Assembly (NCBI RefSeq): GCF_037935975.1
Contig: NZ_CP149817.1
Coordinates: 1,488,001-1,552,000, forward strand
Direction: 5' to 3'
Length of the DNA stretch: 64,000 nt
From: Teredinibacter turnerae
GTDB lineage: Bacteria; Pseudomonadota; Gammaproteobacteria; Pseudomonadales; Cellvibrionaceae
Below are positions 29,358-38,161 of the stretch, one piece after another. Within the stretch, counting starts at the first letter, position 1. Each line of letters starts with the position of its first letter. Under the pieces are notes generated by a model. That model worked only from the letters and a program-made list of their open reading frames with translations, did not search any database and was not told the DNA's origin. The translations under genes were made by a program, and so were the position numbers.

Positions 29358-30311
29358 ATGCTGGTAAAGGAAGCCTGCGGAAGATTCCTCGATTACTGTC
29401 AATACACAAAGAAGTTGTCTCACCATTCAATACGGGCGTATGAGCGCGACTTGCAGGCCTTTCTGGTGGTGGTAGGTCGGCGAGCCCGGTTGGAAAAGAT
29501 CGATCGAAAAATCATTACCAAGTTTGTCGACGCCTGTTTTGCCGACGGCTTATCTCACGCTACGGTCAAGCGGCGCCTGGCCTGCCTAAAAGCACTTTTC
29601 AAGTGGCTGGAGAATGAAGAAATCCTCGATGACTCGCCGTTCCGCAAGTTTGAGCTCAAGGTGCGCTTGCCGCACCGGCTGCCTAGGAATCTCAGCGTAC
29701 AAGAGCTCAATAAACTACTTCGCATCTGTCGCAGCAGGCTGGGCCTGCCGAAGAACAGTGATTATCGAGTGGGTGAATTTGCTTCGGTATCACGAAGCAA
29801 CTTAAACCATCTGACCACTCTAGTGTGTATTGAGCTGCTCTTTACCACCGGGGTTAGGGTAGGTGAGCTGACCGGTATACGGCTACAGGATATTTATCTG
29901 CAAGAAAAGTTTATCCATATTCGGGGTAAAGGCCAGCGCGAACGCCGGGTATTTATTACGGATAAGTCGATCAGAAACCTGATTGAGTCGTACGTTCAAC
30001 TGAGAAAAATCACCACACCAATCGATCAAAATTTGCTCGTTAACAGCCGCGGCCGCCCAGCCACCAGCCAAATGGTGCGCATATGGCTAAAAAACTGCAG
30101 CAAAGCCGCCAACCTCTCCCGCGTAGCAACCCCCCACATGTACCGCCACTCTACAGCCACCGAACTGCTAAACAACGGCGTCGACATTATCTACGTCCAA
30201 AAGCTACTCGGCCACCAAAGCATAAGCACAACCCAAATATACGCCCACGTAAGCCACAGCGATGTAATGAGAAACGTTGCGCTGGCAAATATACGTAAGG
30301 AGGTTTTATAG
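29358..30311 (+). CDS. Tyrosine recombinase (XerC/XerD-like integrase)
   Basis: 317 aa from ATG 29358, preferred because AAGGTGG lies 5-6 bases upstream; a GTG at 29349 is the alternative. An N-terminal SAM-like core-binding domain (about 1-90) precedes the catalytic domain. All active-site residues are visible: Arg167 (TTGVRVGEL), Lys191 (RGKGQRER), His260 and Arg263 (HMYRHS), His286 (LGHQS) and the nucleophile Tyr295 (TQIYAHV). The protein is therefore probably active. Its stop codon touches the first copy of a 16-bp inverted repeat that bounds the next three genes. It likely acts on that repeat or on the island ends; this is inference. Confidence 0.92.
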   Translation: MLVKEACGRFLDYCQYTKKLSHHSIRAYERDLQAFLVVVGRRARLEKIDRKIITKFVDACFADGLSHATVKRRLACLKALFKWLENEEILDDSPFRKFELKVRLPHRLPRNLSVQELNKLLRICRSRLGLPKNSDYRVGEFASVSRSNLNHLTTLVCIELLFTTGVRVGELTGIRLQDIYLQEKFIHIRGKGQRERRVFITDKSIRNLIESYVQLRKITTPIDQNLLVNSRGRPATSQMVRIWLKNCSKAANLSRVATPHMYRHSTATELLNNGVDIIYVQKLLGHQSISTTQIYAHVSHSDVMRNVALANIRKEVL

Positions 30312-30326
30312 ATAACTATTAATTAT
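30311..30326. repeat. Left 16-bp inverted repeat of the cargo segment
   Basis: GATAACTATTAATTAT starts on the last base of the recombinase stop codon and runs into the first two bases of the SHMT-like start codon. Its perfect inverse is at 34981-34996. ATAA and TTAT stand 7 bases apart within it, a layout compatible with two recombinase half-sites around a crossover spacer. Confidence 0.85.
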
Positions 30327-31641
30327 GGATGATATTGAGCACCCTAAGTTTAGTGAGAATAACCTCAATAAAACTAACTACCGCAGTCGATACCTGCAAA
30401 GTTCATTGAAGCGCCAAAAAGCAACACTCAAAGCTGCGCTCCCTATGACCCCAGTTGACAGTATTTCGTTTGGCTTGTTGCGGGAAGAGACAGCCTTTCT
30501 CCATGGGTTCTACGCTTCTGATAAGCAAAAAACAAAAAAAGAGCAGATCAATTCAATCATCCAATTTGGTGGCAAGAGAAGACCTTGCTACGACCTGAAT
30601 AAAATACACAATCAACTTGCTATTTCTCTTGGCGCTGCTGTTGGATCATTGAGACTTCTTTCAGGGTTGCACGCACATATGATTGTTTTTATGTGCCTTG
30701 CTCAGATAGGGGATACGGTGTTGTTGCTTCCAGAATCTGCGGGAGGCCATTTTGCTACGGAGAATATTTTAAAAAGGCTAGGATTGAATGTTGTTTTTAT
30801 GGAAGTTGACGCTAAAGCCATGAAGATAGATATAGTTGCGACGATTGAGCTGGCCAAAAAAGTTAAGCCCCAATTTTTGTTTGTAGATAGAAGCGAGGGG
30901 TTGGTTTATGAAGATTTTTCTTTTTTAAACAATGTAGCGTCTTGCATAAAAATTTTTGACGCCTCCCAATATTTGCCGCAAATTATGACCGGAAGGTACC
31001 AAAACCCCTTAACCTGGGGGTTTGATATAATGTTGTTTACAGTGCATAAAAGTTTCCCTGGTCCACAAAAAGCAGGTCTCGTTTTGAGGGAGCTTGGGCA
31101 ACTATGGTATAAAATACAAGAAGGTCTAGGCTCTTTTGTTTCGAGCGCACACATAGAAAATACCTACCATTTCGGTTTGGCGCTACTTGAGGTCGAGAAG
31201 TTAGAAATGCTTTCCTCCGGGCTGGTAGAAATAGCATATTTGCTAGAAAAAGAGTTGAACAGGAGAGAAGTTCCTGTGGTAACAAGAGACTTTTTTTACA
31301 AGGAAAGCTCAGAATTTACTCAACACTTATGGATAAAATGTAGAGATAAAGAGCACGCTTATAGTTTTTATAAAAATCTAGAGCTCTGTCGCATACATGT
31401 AAATTATCGGCGGCTGCCTTATGGCCTCGGCTGGGGAATTAGATTGGGTATAACAACTTTGATTCCTCTTGGATTGAAAAGTAAAGACATTTTTATTTTG
31501 GCCAACCTAATATCGAGTATATATAGGAATGGATTTAATCTAGATTTACGCCACGAAGTAAGGCGATTTCGAAGCTCTCTGGGAGAAAATGCTATCATTA
31601 ATTGGCCCAACACGGGGGTGGTAATTGAAACTTTACGATGA
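30325..31641 (+). CDS. SHMT-like PLP-dependent enzyme, reaction unknown
   Basis: 438 aa fold-type I PLP protein resembling serine hydroxymethyltransferase. SGLHAHMIVFMCL and GDTVLLLPESAGGH match the SHMT SG..AN and HGGH region. The PLP lysine is Lys242 in TVHKSFPGP (SHMT has THKTLRGP). The preceding Asp212 is kept, but the DxxH histidine partner is Gln215 (DASQ), so folate-linked chemistry is uncertain. The start codon overlaps the left inverted repeat and has no close ribosome site; AAGGAGG ends 21 bases upstream, within the recombinase gene. The DNA is clearly more AT-rich than the core genes. It overlaps the next gene by 17 bases, indicating one transcript. Confidence 0.75.
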   Translation: MDDIEHPKFSENNLNKTNYRSRYLQSSLKRQKATLKAALPMTPVDSISFGLLREETAFLHGFYASDKQKTKKEQINSIIQFGGKRRPCYDLNKIHNQLAISLGAAVGSLRLLSGLHAHMIVFMCLAQIGDTVLLLPESAGGHFATENILKRLGLNVVFMEVDAKAMKIDIVATIELAKKVKPQFLFVDRSEGLVYEDFSFLNNVASCIKIFDASQYLPQIMTGRYQNPLTWGFDIMLFTVHKSFPGPQKAGLVLRELGQLWYKIQEGLGSFVSSAHIENTYHFGLALLEVEKLEMLSSGLVEIAYLLEKELNRREVPVVTRDFFYKESSEFTQHLWIKCRDKEHAYSFYKNLELCRIHVNYRRLPYGLGWGIRLGITTLIPLGLKSKDIFILANLISSIYRNGFNLDLRHEVRRFRSSLGENAIINWPNTGVVIETLR

Positions 31642-32287
31642 GGGGTACGCGGGTCAAACTTTATTTGATGACTGGCTTGCCAACATAGGGGAAATACTTC
31701 CACCACCTATATCGGTAAAATCCAGTTTATACAGGCGATGGTTGGTATCGTTAATAAACTCTATACCAGAATCTTCTAGAGGAGTGTTGAGTATAGGAAG
31801 TGGGCTTGGTTATACGGAGGTCGCATTGCAAAATTCAGGCTTGCAGATTGTAGCTAGTGATAGCCATCCTCGAGCTGTTTCTATTTGCAGGAAGCAAGGG
31901 CTAAGCACAATAGAATTTGATTTTTTTTGTGGGAACATACCTAAAAGTAAAAAATTTCAAGTGATTTATTTAGATGGTGTGTTTGGGCATCTCTGGCTAG
32001 ATGAAACGAGCGGTGCGAAAATATGGAATCGATTAAGCGAAATAAAACCTGATGCTATAGTTGTTGCTTCAAACGATATTGCAGACGAATTAACACCTTC
32101 CTGGGAGATGACAAACCTTCCTGACCACAAATTTTTTCGCCCCCAATCTTATTGGTATTCTTGCGATGCAAAAAAACATGGGTGGGAAACGCAGTTTATT
32201 AGAAAAATACCATACAGTCGACGAGGAAAAAAGCGCTTTCGTGAAGTTCTTGTTTTATCTACTGATGTACGAATGGGTAATATGTAA
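31625..32287 (+). CDS. Predicted SAM-dependent methyltransferase of the island
   Basis: 220 aa from a TTG start overlapping the PLP-enzyme gene by 17 bases, with GGGGG about 6 bases before. Motif I of class I methyltransferases is clear: VLSIGSGLGYTE (about 54-65), then IVASDSHPRAV for the acidic loop after beta 2. YLDGVFGHLWLDE suits motif IV. There are no DNA-methyltransferase target motifs such as (D/N)PPY, so the substrate may be a small molecule, a protein or a product of the PLP enzyme. Its 3' end overlaps the convergent ATPase gene by 29 bases. Confidence 0.65.
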   Translation: MKLYDEGYAGQTLFDDWLANIGEILPPPISVKSSLYRRWLVSLINSIPESSRGVLSIGSGLGYTEVALQNSGLQIVASDSHPRAVSICRKQGLSTIEFDFFCGNIPKSKKFQVIYLDGVFGHLWLDETSGAKIWNRLSEIKPDAIVVASNDIADELTPSWEMTNLPDHKFFRPQSYWYSCDAKKHGWETQFIRKIPYSRRGKKRFREVLVLSTDVRMGNM

Positions 32288-34979
32288 AGAAGTTTTTTAA
32301 ATTAAAAATATTTGGCATAAGGTCACATTCTAATAGCCGGCCTACTATATTGGAGTCTCTATAGTAGCCAAGGTCTTCAGCCTCCTTTTTTAGCCTGGCT
32401 AGTTCGTTATTTAGGTTTTTTTTATATTTTTTTTGAGAGTACTCTGCAAGCAATAAAGCTCTAAATAAAGATCCTCGCCACAAGCCGTATTTATTTTCGG
32501 CGGACTTATCTAATTCAACGAACATGGAGCACTGCTCGCAAGCTAGGTCCAAATGGATTTTAGCTCGATCCGCGAACCCTTTAATCGTTTCATTGCAAAA
32601 CTGAATAATGTGCCACTTTAACTTGTAGAAATGGGGGAATGAGTATATTTCGGTGAATCCGCTATTTTTAATAAATTTGTCATACTCGCGCAAACGTCTT
32701 TCAATTTCATTGTCGGATATGTCACCGCAAATTAGGTCTGCATTCAATATATCTGCCGACAGGTAAAGCGCTTCTCTGCCACCAATGGCCTTAAATTCAC
32801 TCTGAACAAACTTGTATTGATCCCTTACAAAAAAAGCCAACTCTTCTATAGACATTTCCGTTACTTCCACGGGTGATATGCTGAATGGATATACCATTTC
32901 CTCCATTCTTTCCCCCAAAAAGGCGCAACGATACAAGCACTCGTGCCCCAACCAGTGCGAACGTGTATACAAGCTTTTATATGCGGAGAACTGAGGGTCT
33001 AGTTTTTGTATAGTGCTCACTATTGGCTGGGCGAACAATAACTGGATTTTAGAAGTCACATTTTGGCCTTGCAAATATGCATGTCTACAACCATCAAATA
33101 AGACTCTAGAATATATGTATGCTGTCTGATAATCGGGTAGGGTGGTCGAATTGCCTGACCAGGATTGAATATTTAGAAGCAAGCTTTTTAGGGTTTCATA
33201 TGAAAAAATGCCTTTGTGAGCATTTATATGAACCCTCCAATAATTCGCAGCAAATCTGATACTATCAGTCTCCGACTTATCGAGCGATGATATGAGTTGT
33301 AAACTATCATCGCCGTGCTCTGACTCAATTTTCAAAAGAGCAAGCCTAATGAAACACGGATCATCTGGGTCTTTTTCTTTCTCAACAGATTCTATCGTGT
33401 TTCTTGCTTCTGTGAAACGCCCAACTCTATCAAGTAGTACAGAGTATTGAAACGTCATCATTTCGTTTGCAATTTTTGCTTTTTTATTTCGATCCAGACA
33501 GTTTAGCATTCGGTTGAAGTTGCTGAGATACAGTGCTGGGTAAAAGCTTTGCTCGGCAAGATCAATTTTGCCTGACTCTATGGCTAGCAACCAGCAGATA
33601 TCCTTACTTAAATGTCGTGTGGATAGCTGAAGCTCTACTGATTTAAAAAAAACTTCTTTGAAATATTTTGAAGAATCGCTGTCGAATGAAAAAAAATAAT
33701 CTTTCCACTCTTCAGCTATTTTTTCATGTAAAATGTATTGTGTTGGGCTTGTTTTCGATTTTTGGAAAATGCCAGTTTTTTCCATTAGATGAATCCACCT
33801 AATGCTAGAAAACAATATATAAAGACGTCGAATTGCGCTTGAGTTTTTGTTGATTTCCGAAATGATTTTAACGAAGTCGAGAACTTGAAATGAACCCCGA
33901 TGTATGGCTATTGATACGACGACTGAAATTTTTAGCAGAAAATCTTTTGATTTTTTATCACCATTGTTTGATGGGTTGCTAAGAAAATTTATAAGATCTA
34001 GTCGTGGATCATTTTGTTTTTCCTGGTACATGCATAGACTGCCGGCCAAGGCAACCTGTGAAACGCTAGCGGTGTAAGATAAATCCGACATCATTTGTAT
34101 TGCAGGGTTTATTTTAAACCCCGTTGCCTCTAAGAACCGCTCGACAGATTTGTTTTTTATTCCTGATAGACTAAAAAATCTATGGTTTGATTCGGCCATG
34201 TTTAAAAGCTCAATTCTCAAGTCGGGGTTTACCCTCCAGGATTCCATCGGCTGACAGAGAATGACGAAAAAAATTTCATAATATGTTTTCTTTGAAATAT
34301 ACGTCGTAAGCTGGATAACTATTTCGGGTGTCGCCATGTGAGTGTTATCTATAAAAACTATCGAGTTACTACGTAAAACGGATCCCGTTTCTCTAATAAA
34401 ATCATCTTGATCTTGTATATTTTGAAAGTCGTAGTACAAGAACATTCTGGGAGTTTTTACTTTTTCCGCGACAATAATCTGGTTTATTATTCTGGCTATT
34501 GATAGGGTTTTCCCTGATCCGCTATGTCCTGAAATCACTGCGTAGCCAGGCCCCTCGCCGGATTCCAATAAGGCTATAATGCTATTCACTGCATGAGTTT
34601 GTTCTTTGTGTTCAATTATTGGATGTTGATAGAAAGCAGGAACCATCCAGCAGTGCCATGTACTTTTGTGCCCATTAAATTTTGAACATAATCCAAAAAT
34701 CCAGAGTTCAAACCTGTTGATTTTGTTTTTGGTATTTCGAAATAAGTTTGTCGACAATACAGCTGCCGATATAGCTGCGCATCCAAAAAATATTGCAATC
34801 ATGGTGCTAGGGGGTTGATTCTGAAAGGTAGGGAATACGCGTATAAGTATGGAATATAGACTTAAACCAGGTAGTATAAACGCAAGTATGCAAAGGGTGA
34901 GCTTCCCAAACAAAAGTAAGCCTATTATTTCAGGGCGTAAAACCTCCAATTTTCTAGATGTGAATGACGAAAAAATCAT
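32259..34979 (-). CDS. Membrane-anchored STAND-like P-loop ATPase with helical repeats
   Basis: 906 aa. Two hydrophobic helices at about 20-45 and 60-80 should anchor it in the inner membrane. Then comes a P-loop NTPase with Walker A GHSGSGKT (about 150-157) and Walker B SIVFIDNTH (about 209-217). The winged-helix-like middle and long alpha-helical C-terminal half (about 480-900) resemble the TPR-type sensors of STAND proteins. Such proteins often act as signalling or anti-phage sensors; that is analogy only. The start codon is one base from the right inverted repeat. It has no ribosome site, low GC, and runs convergent to the PLP-methyltransferase pair. Confidence 0.7.
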   Translation of the reverse strand: MIFSSFTSRKLEVLRPEIIGLLLFGKLTLCILAFILPGLSLYSILIRVFPTFQNQPPSTMIAIFFGCAAISAAVLSTNLFRNTKNKINRFELWIFGLCSKFNGHKSTWHCWMVPAFYQHPIIEHKEQTHAVNSIIALLESGEGPGYAVISGHSGSGKTLSIARIINQIIVAEKVKTPRMFLYYDFQNIQDQDDFIRETGSVLRSNSIVFIDNTHMATPEIVIQLTTYISKKTYYEIFFVILCQPMESWRVNPDLRIELLNMAESNHRFFSLSGIKNKSVERFLEATGFKINPAIQMMSDLSYTASVSQVALAGSLCMYQEKQNDPRLDLINFLSNPSNNGDKKSKDFLLKISVVVSIAIHRGSFQVLDFVKIISEINKNSSAIRRLYILFSSIRWIHLMEKTGIFQKSKTSPTQYILHEKIAEEWKDYFFSFDSDSSKYFKEVFFKSVELQLSTRHLSKDICWLLAIESGKIDLAEQSFYPALYLSNFNRMLNCLDRNKKAKIANEMMTFQYSVLLDRVGRFTEARNTIESVEKEKDPDDPCFIRLALLKIESEHGDDSLQLISSLDKSETDSIRFAANYWRVHINAHKGIFSYETLKSLLLNIQSWSGNSTTLPDYQTAYIYSRVLFDGCRHAYLQGQNVTSKIQLLFAQPIVSTIQKLDPQFSAYKSLYTRSHWLGHECLYRCAFLGERMEEMVYPFSISPVEVTEMSIEELAFFVRDQYKFVQSEFKAIGGREALYLSADILNADLICGDISDNEIERRLREYDKFIKNSGFTEIYSFPHFYKLKWHIIQFCNETIKGFADRAKIHLDLACEQCSMFVELDKSAENKYGLWRGSLFRALLLAEYSQKKYKKNLNNELARLKKEAEDLGYYRDSNIVGRLLECDLMPNIFNLKNFFTYYPFVHQ

Positions 34980-34980
34980 T

Positions 34981-34996
34981 ATAATTAATAGTTATC
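34981..34996. repeat. Right 16-bp inverted repeat of the cargo segment
   Basis: ATAATTAATAGTTATC, the perfect inverse of 30311-30326, lies immediately upstream of the ATPase start. Both cargo units thus begin with the same 16 bases, although their coding sequences are unrelated. Beyond it, CGCGACAACCAA (35018-35029) nearly matches CGCGACAATCAA (29304-29315) ahead of the recombinase. Confidence 0.85.
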
Positions 34997-35197
34997 ACTA
35001 ATAGATTAATTTTATGGCGCGACAACCAAAGTGAAACGCGTTTGTAATTGTAAAATCATAAAGAATCACCCCCTAATAAAAAAATTTCTAAGCGCCAGCG
35101 AAGTAACAAAGGTGTCTTTTTGTCACAGTATTGATGCTGGTTAAATGCTATGTGCGCCACTGGCGTCAGATTTAACCAAGAACGCTGAGAAGTCCCC

Positions 35198-36088
35198 CTA
35201 AAACCCATCCCAATAAGGCGGGTCGCCAAAATAGCCGTCTATAAATTCGATAAACGCGCGTACCTTGCTGGCGAGGTGAGTGCGGTGGCTGTAGACGGCG
35301 TAGAGGTTGAAAGGAGGGGGCGTGTGTTCGGTGAGTAGGGCGACAAGTTCGCCGCGCTTTATTGCGTCGCCGGCAATAAACGTGGGTTGTAGCGCGATTC
35401 CTGCGCCAGCGATAGCGGCTTGGGTGAGCAGGTCGCCGTTGTTGCACACCAATGAGTGGCGGGCCTGCTGAAGGTGTTGATTCAGCGGGATGGCCTGTGC
35501 GTCCAGGTAGCTGTAGCGCAGGAAGTGGTGGTCAGCCAAGTCCTTGGGCTGCGCGGGTGTGCCCTGTTTTTCAAGGTAAGCCGGGCTGGCGCACAATACC
35601 AGTTTGATGGGGGCGATGGGTTTGGCAATAAGGGAGGAGTCGCGTAAACGGCCAATGCGCAAGGCGATGTCGAAACCTTCATCGACGATGTCCACTTTGC
35701 GGTCGTTCAGCTGCAAGTCGACCGTCACCTCAGGGTGAGTTTGTCGAAAGTCGCTAAGCAGGGGGCCCATGTGTTTAGCGGCGAACGACACAGGTGCGCT
35801 TATGCGCAATTCTCCCTTCGCCTCCTGCTGAAAGTTACCCAGTTGCTGGTCCATATCGGCCAGCTCGTCTAATAACAGCTCAGCCCTTTGCGCATAGCGT
35901 GCACCGGCCTCAGTGACGTGCAGGCTGCGCGTAGTGCGCTGGAGAAGTCTCGCGCCGAGCTGCTCCTCCAATTTGCCAACATATTTGCTCACCAGCTGCG
36001 GTGACATCTGCAGGCGCTCAGCCGCTTTGGTGAAGCTGCCCTCGCGAACAACCGCCACTAGAGCTCTCATGGTTTCAATCCGGTCCAT
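35198..36088 (-). CDS. LysR-family regulator, probable controller of the doxX operon
   Basis: 296 aa. N-terminal winged helix (MRALVAVVREGSFTKAAERL, then MSPQLVSKYVGKLEEQLG) and a LysR substrate-binding domain (about 90-290). It belongs to the branch commonly found divergent from doxX, quinone-reductase and glutathione-transferase genes. Its upstream region, including a TCAACG-ATA-CGTTGA dyad, is repeated in front of doxX 3.8 kb away. That supports an original divergent arrangement with that operon. It may respond to quinones or electrophiles, by analogy. Confidence 0.88.
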   Translation of the reverse strand: MDRIETMRALVAVVREGSFTKAAERLQMSPQLVSKYVGKLEEQLGARLLQRTTRSLHVTEAGARYAQRAELLLDELADMDQQLGNFQQEAKGELRISAPVSFAAKHMGPLLSDFRQTHPEVTVDLQLNDRKVDIVDEGFDIALRIGRLRDSSLIAKPIAPIKLVLCASPAYLEKQGTPAQPKDLADHHFLRYSYLDAQAIPLNQHLQQARHSLVCNNGDLLTQAAIAGAGIALQPTFIAGDAIKRGELVALLTEHTPPPFNLYAVYSHRTHLASKVRAFIEFIDGYFGDPPYWDGF

Positions 36089-36111
36089 TGGTATCCTCTT
36101 GCCCAGACACT

Positions 36112-36230
36112 TCAGTTATTGTCAACGATACGTTGATAGATAAGCACGATATCCTGATTTATTCAACATAGCGGTGATACTTAACCTGTGCTCGCTGGCT
36201 CGCAGAGTTAACCGCTGCGAATTCTTCTGT
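36112..36230. repeat. Promoter duplication, copy A (LysR side)
   Basis: About 118 bp that matches 39888-40006 at roughly four of five positions in the same orientation. Shared blocks include GTTGATAGATAAGCA, TTTATTCAACAT, TTAACCTGTGCTC and CTGGCTCGCAGAG. It contains the dyad TCAACGATACGTTGA (36122-36136), a likely LysR-type binding site. Confidence 0.8.
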
Positions 36231-36850
36231 TAGCTTATCTGCCTGTTTGCTTCCCAAATGGAACACGCTCCTCACGAGAAATAAATCGGTCGTAATGCCT
36301 AAATGGGTGAACCTAACGGGGTTAAAGGTAGTGGTCGCGTGGAACGCCTAGTATTTTTTAATGGGAGAACGTACGCAGAGCGCGTGTTCTAAGCGTTTAT
36401 GGAGTGGTTGCAGGGGAGGCTCGGTGTATTAACGTCCTGTGGGCCATCAAAGGTAAGAAGATTGCTATGGTGCGGATGTTTAGGGTGGGGTGCGAACTGA
36501 AGGAGAATTAAGCTGTTTTATTAAGTGACTTTTTAATACTTAATACTGGTCTGACTGTGGCCGTCAATGAATATTCAAGAAGCGCTGATTCGGATAACTA
36601 AAAGAGCCTCGTTAAACTACCGGTTACATAGTGGTTGTTTTGGTTTTTTCTTGTACGATCTGAGGCGGGCGCTTAAGTAAAAGGCGCGTCAGGTCACATT
36701 GCTCTCAGCTTACAACCGTTTAATCCAGTGCATTTTATTTTCTGGTGAATTTGTCCAGGTGTTTGTGTTAGCAAATTAAAATATAATCGCTGGAATAAAA
36801 CGCACTGAAGGAATACATAAATAGCACCTTACGGACATCAGGGAGATTAA
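36231..36850. other. Leader region of the three-gene cassette
   Basis: No gene supported over 620 bases. A good TATAAT -10 (36782-36787) lies about 64 bases before the first cassette gene, without a clear -35. The ribosome site CAGGGAG is just before ATG 36851. Confidence 0.4.
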
Positions 36851-38161
36851 ATGGACATTTCAAACCTAAGAAGGAATGCAAAGCTGGCTGGTTTTTCCAA
36901 GCTGCTGGGAACGCCCAGTTCTAATTTTGTATTGCTTGCCAAAGAAACAGACGGAACCTCTGGCAGAAAGGTGTTTATCGACCAAAATCTGGCTGCGAAA
37001 TTTTCTGAGCTTGCCGGTGGCGAAAAGGGGGAGGCGAAAGTCAATTCGGACCGTTTGCTACGGCAGCTCTACCAGTTGCGCGCAGTTGCCGCTGGAGGAA
37101 CAGCCTTTAGCAATATGCAAAATGCTTTCGAGCATATGCATATATTTGGCGACTTGAAGGTGGTATACAAAGTTGTGCAGAGTAGCGGCAGTAGTGAGCC
37201 TTCAGGCGTGTATGTTACGGATATTGATTATGCTAGATTTGTTGGTGGCAGAGAGCCGGGATTCTATGAAGTTGAATATGATGCTGAGCGAAGAAGTTGG
37301 GTGACTGATCGAGATAGCCAGCTATCAAGTGTGTATACAAAAAATGCAGCGATAAACGGTCTCTCTGATGATATTTCGCATGCAGGAAATAGTGTTTTAC
37401 CCTCAATGGTGGAAGCCGCATACGGTAATAGAGAGGGAATAAACGCTATTCGCAACGAAGGCTTTACATTGTTTTACAATCCACAATGTTTGAAATATAA
37501 GAATATGCAATGGTACACCCCAGAACAAAAGAAAACTAACAGTAAACACGCCGCCGCAATGCTGGGCAATGGCATCCTCAATGCTCAACGGCGCGGCCAG
37601 TCGGTACAATGGACAATCCACGGCAATGGAGCGAGCTTGTTCGGTGAGGCGATTGAGCGTTTAAAAGGTCAGAATCTTGATAAGCACGAAGTCATTTTTC
37701 TTTCTACACCTGATGAAGCGCATTTGGGTAAAATTATGGGTCGCGTACGCGCAGCGGGCATGAAGCTGCATGAAGATGCGCTAAAAGTACATGAAGACGA
37801 TTGGTCTGGCGCATTGAACCGCACGATAAGGGCTGGTGCAATCGCGAACGAAGTGGCTAAGTTTGGTGAGGAACATGTCACCCAGGCAGAGGTGATTCGT
37901 TCGCAAGGGAAAGCCAGCTTGCTCGCGTCAGCAGGCTGGATAAAGTTTGCTGCACAGTTGGGTGCGACATCGCTTTTCAAGTACAACACCCTCCGTAATA
38001 TGGTAGCCGTGAACGCAGAAATAACAGACGCAGCGGTTAACCCTCATTTTCACCCGTTTAAAGACAAGCATCAGTTTGCAGCGCATGCCAAGGCCGCTAC
38101 GGGTGGTAGGGTCAATAGCGTTTTCTTCTCTGAAATAGTTAAAAAAATCAGGGGGCGATAA
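36851..38161 (+). CDS. Unrecognised 436-aa protein, first of a three-gene cassette
   Basis: I do not recognise a family. It has no signal peptide or membrane helix. The N-terminal third is mixed. About residues 215-330 look like an alpha/beta fold (QWTIHGNGASLFGEAI, then HEVIFLSTPDEAHLGKIM). The C-terminal region is Ala-rich and helical, ending in basic KKIRGR. Its stop overlaps the next start by one base (TAATG), so the two are translationally coupled. The tight three-gene arrangement with overlapping ends recalls effector-immunity or toxin-antitoxin modules, but nothing in the sequence proves that. Confidence 0.7.
   Translation: MDISNLRRNAKLAGFSKLLGTPSSNFVLLAKETDGTSGRKVFIDQNLAAKFSELAGGEKGEAKVNSDRLLRQLYQLRAVAAGGTAFSNMQNAFEHMHIFGDLKVVYKVVQSSGSSEPSGVYVTDIDYARFVGGREPGFYEVEYDAERRSWVTDRDSQLSSVYTKNAAINGLSDDISHAGNSVLPSMVEAAYGNREGINAIRNEGFTLFYNPQCLKYKNMQWYTPEQKKTNSKHAAAMLGNGILNAQRRGQSVQWTIHGNGASLFGEAIERLKGQNLDKHEVIFLSTPDEAHLGKIMGRVRAAGMKLHEDALKVHEDDWSGALNRTIRAGAIANEVAKFGEEHVTQAEVIRSQGKASLLASAGWIKFAAQLGATSLFKYNTLRNMVAVNAEITDAAVNPHFHPFKDKHQFAAHAKAATGGRVNSVFFSEIVKKIRGR

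Noticed and set aside
30311-34996. The 16-bp repeats as ordinary transposon termini
   Set aside because: No transposase lies inside, there is no target duplication outside (TTTTATA against ACTAATA), and each repeat sits exactly at a gene start. Recombinase-mediated inversion or a shared control site fits better.
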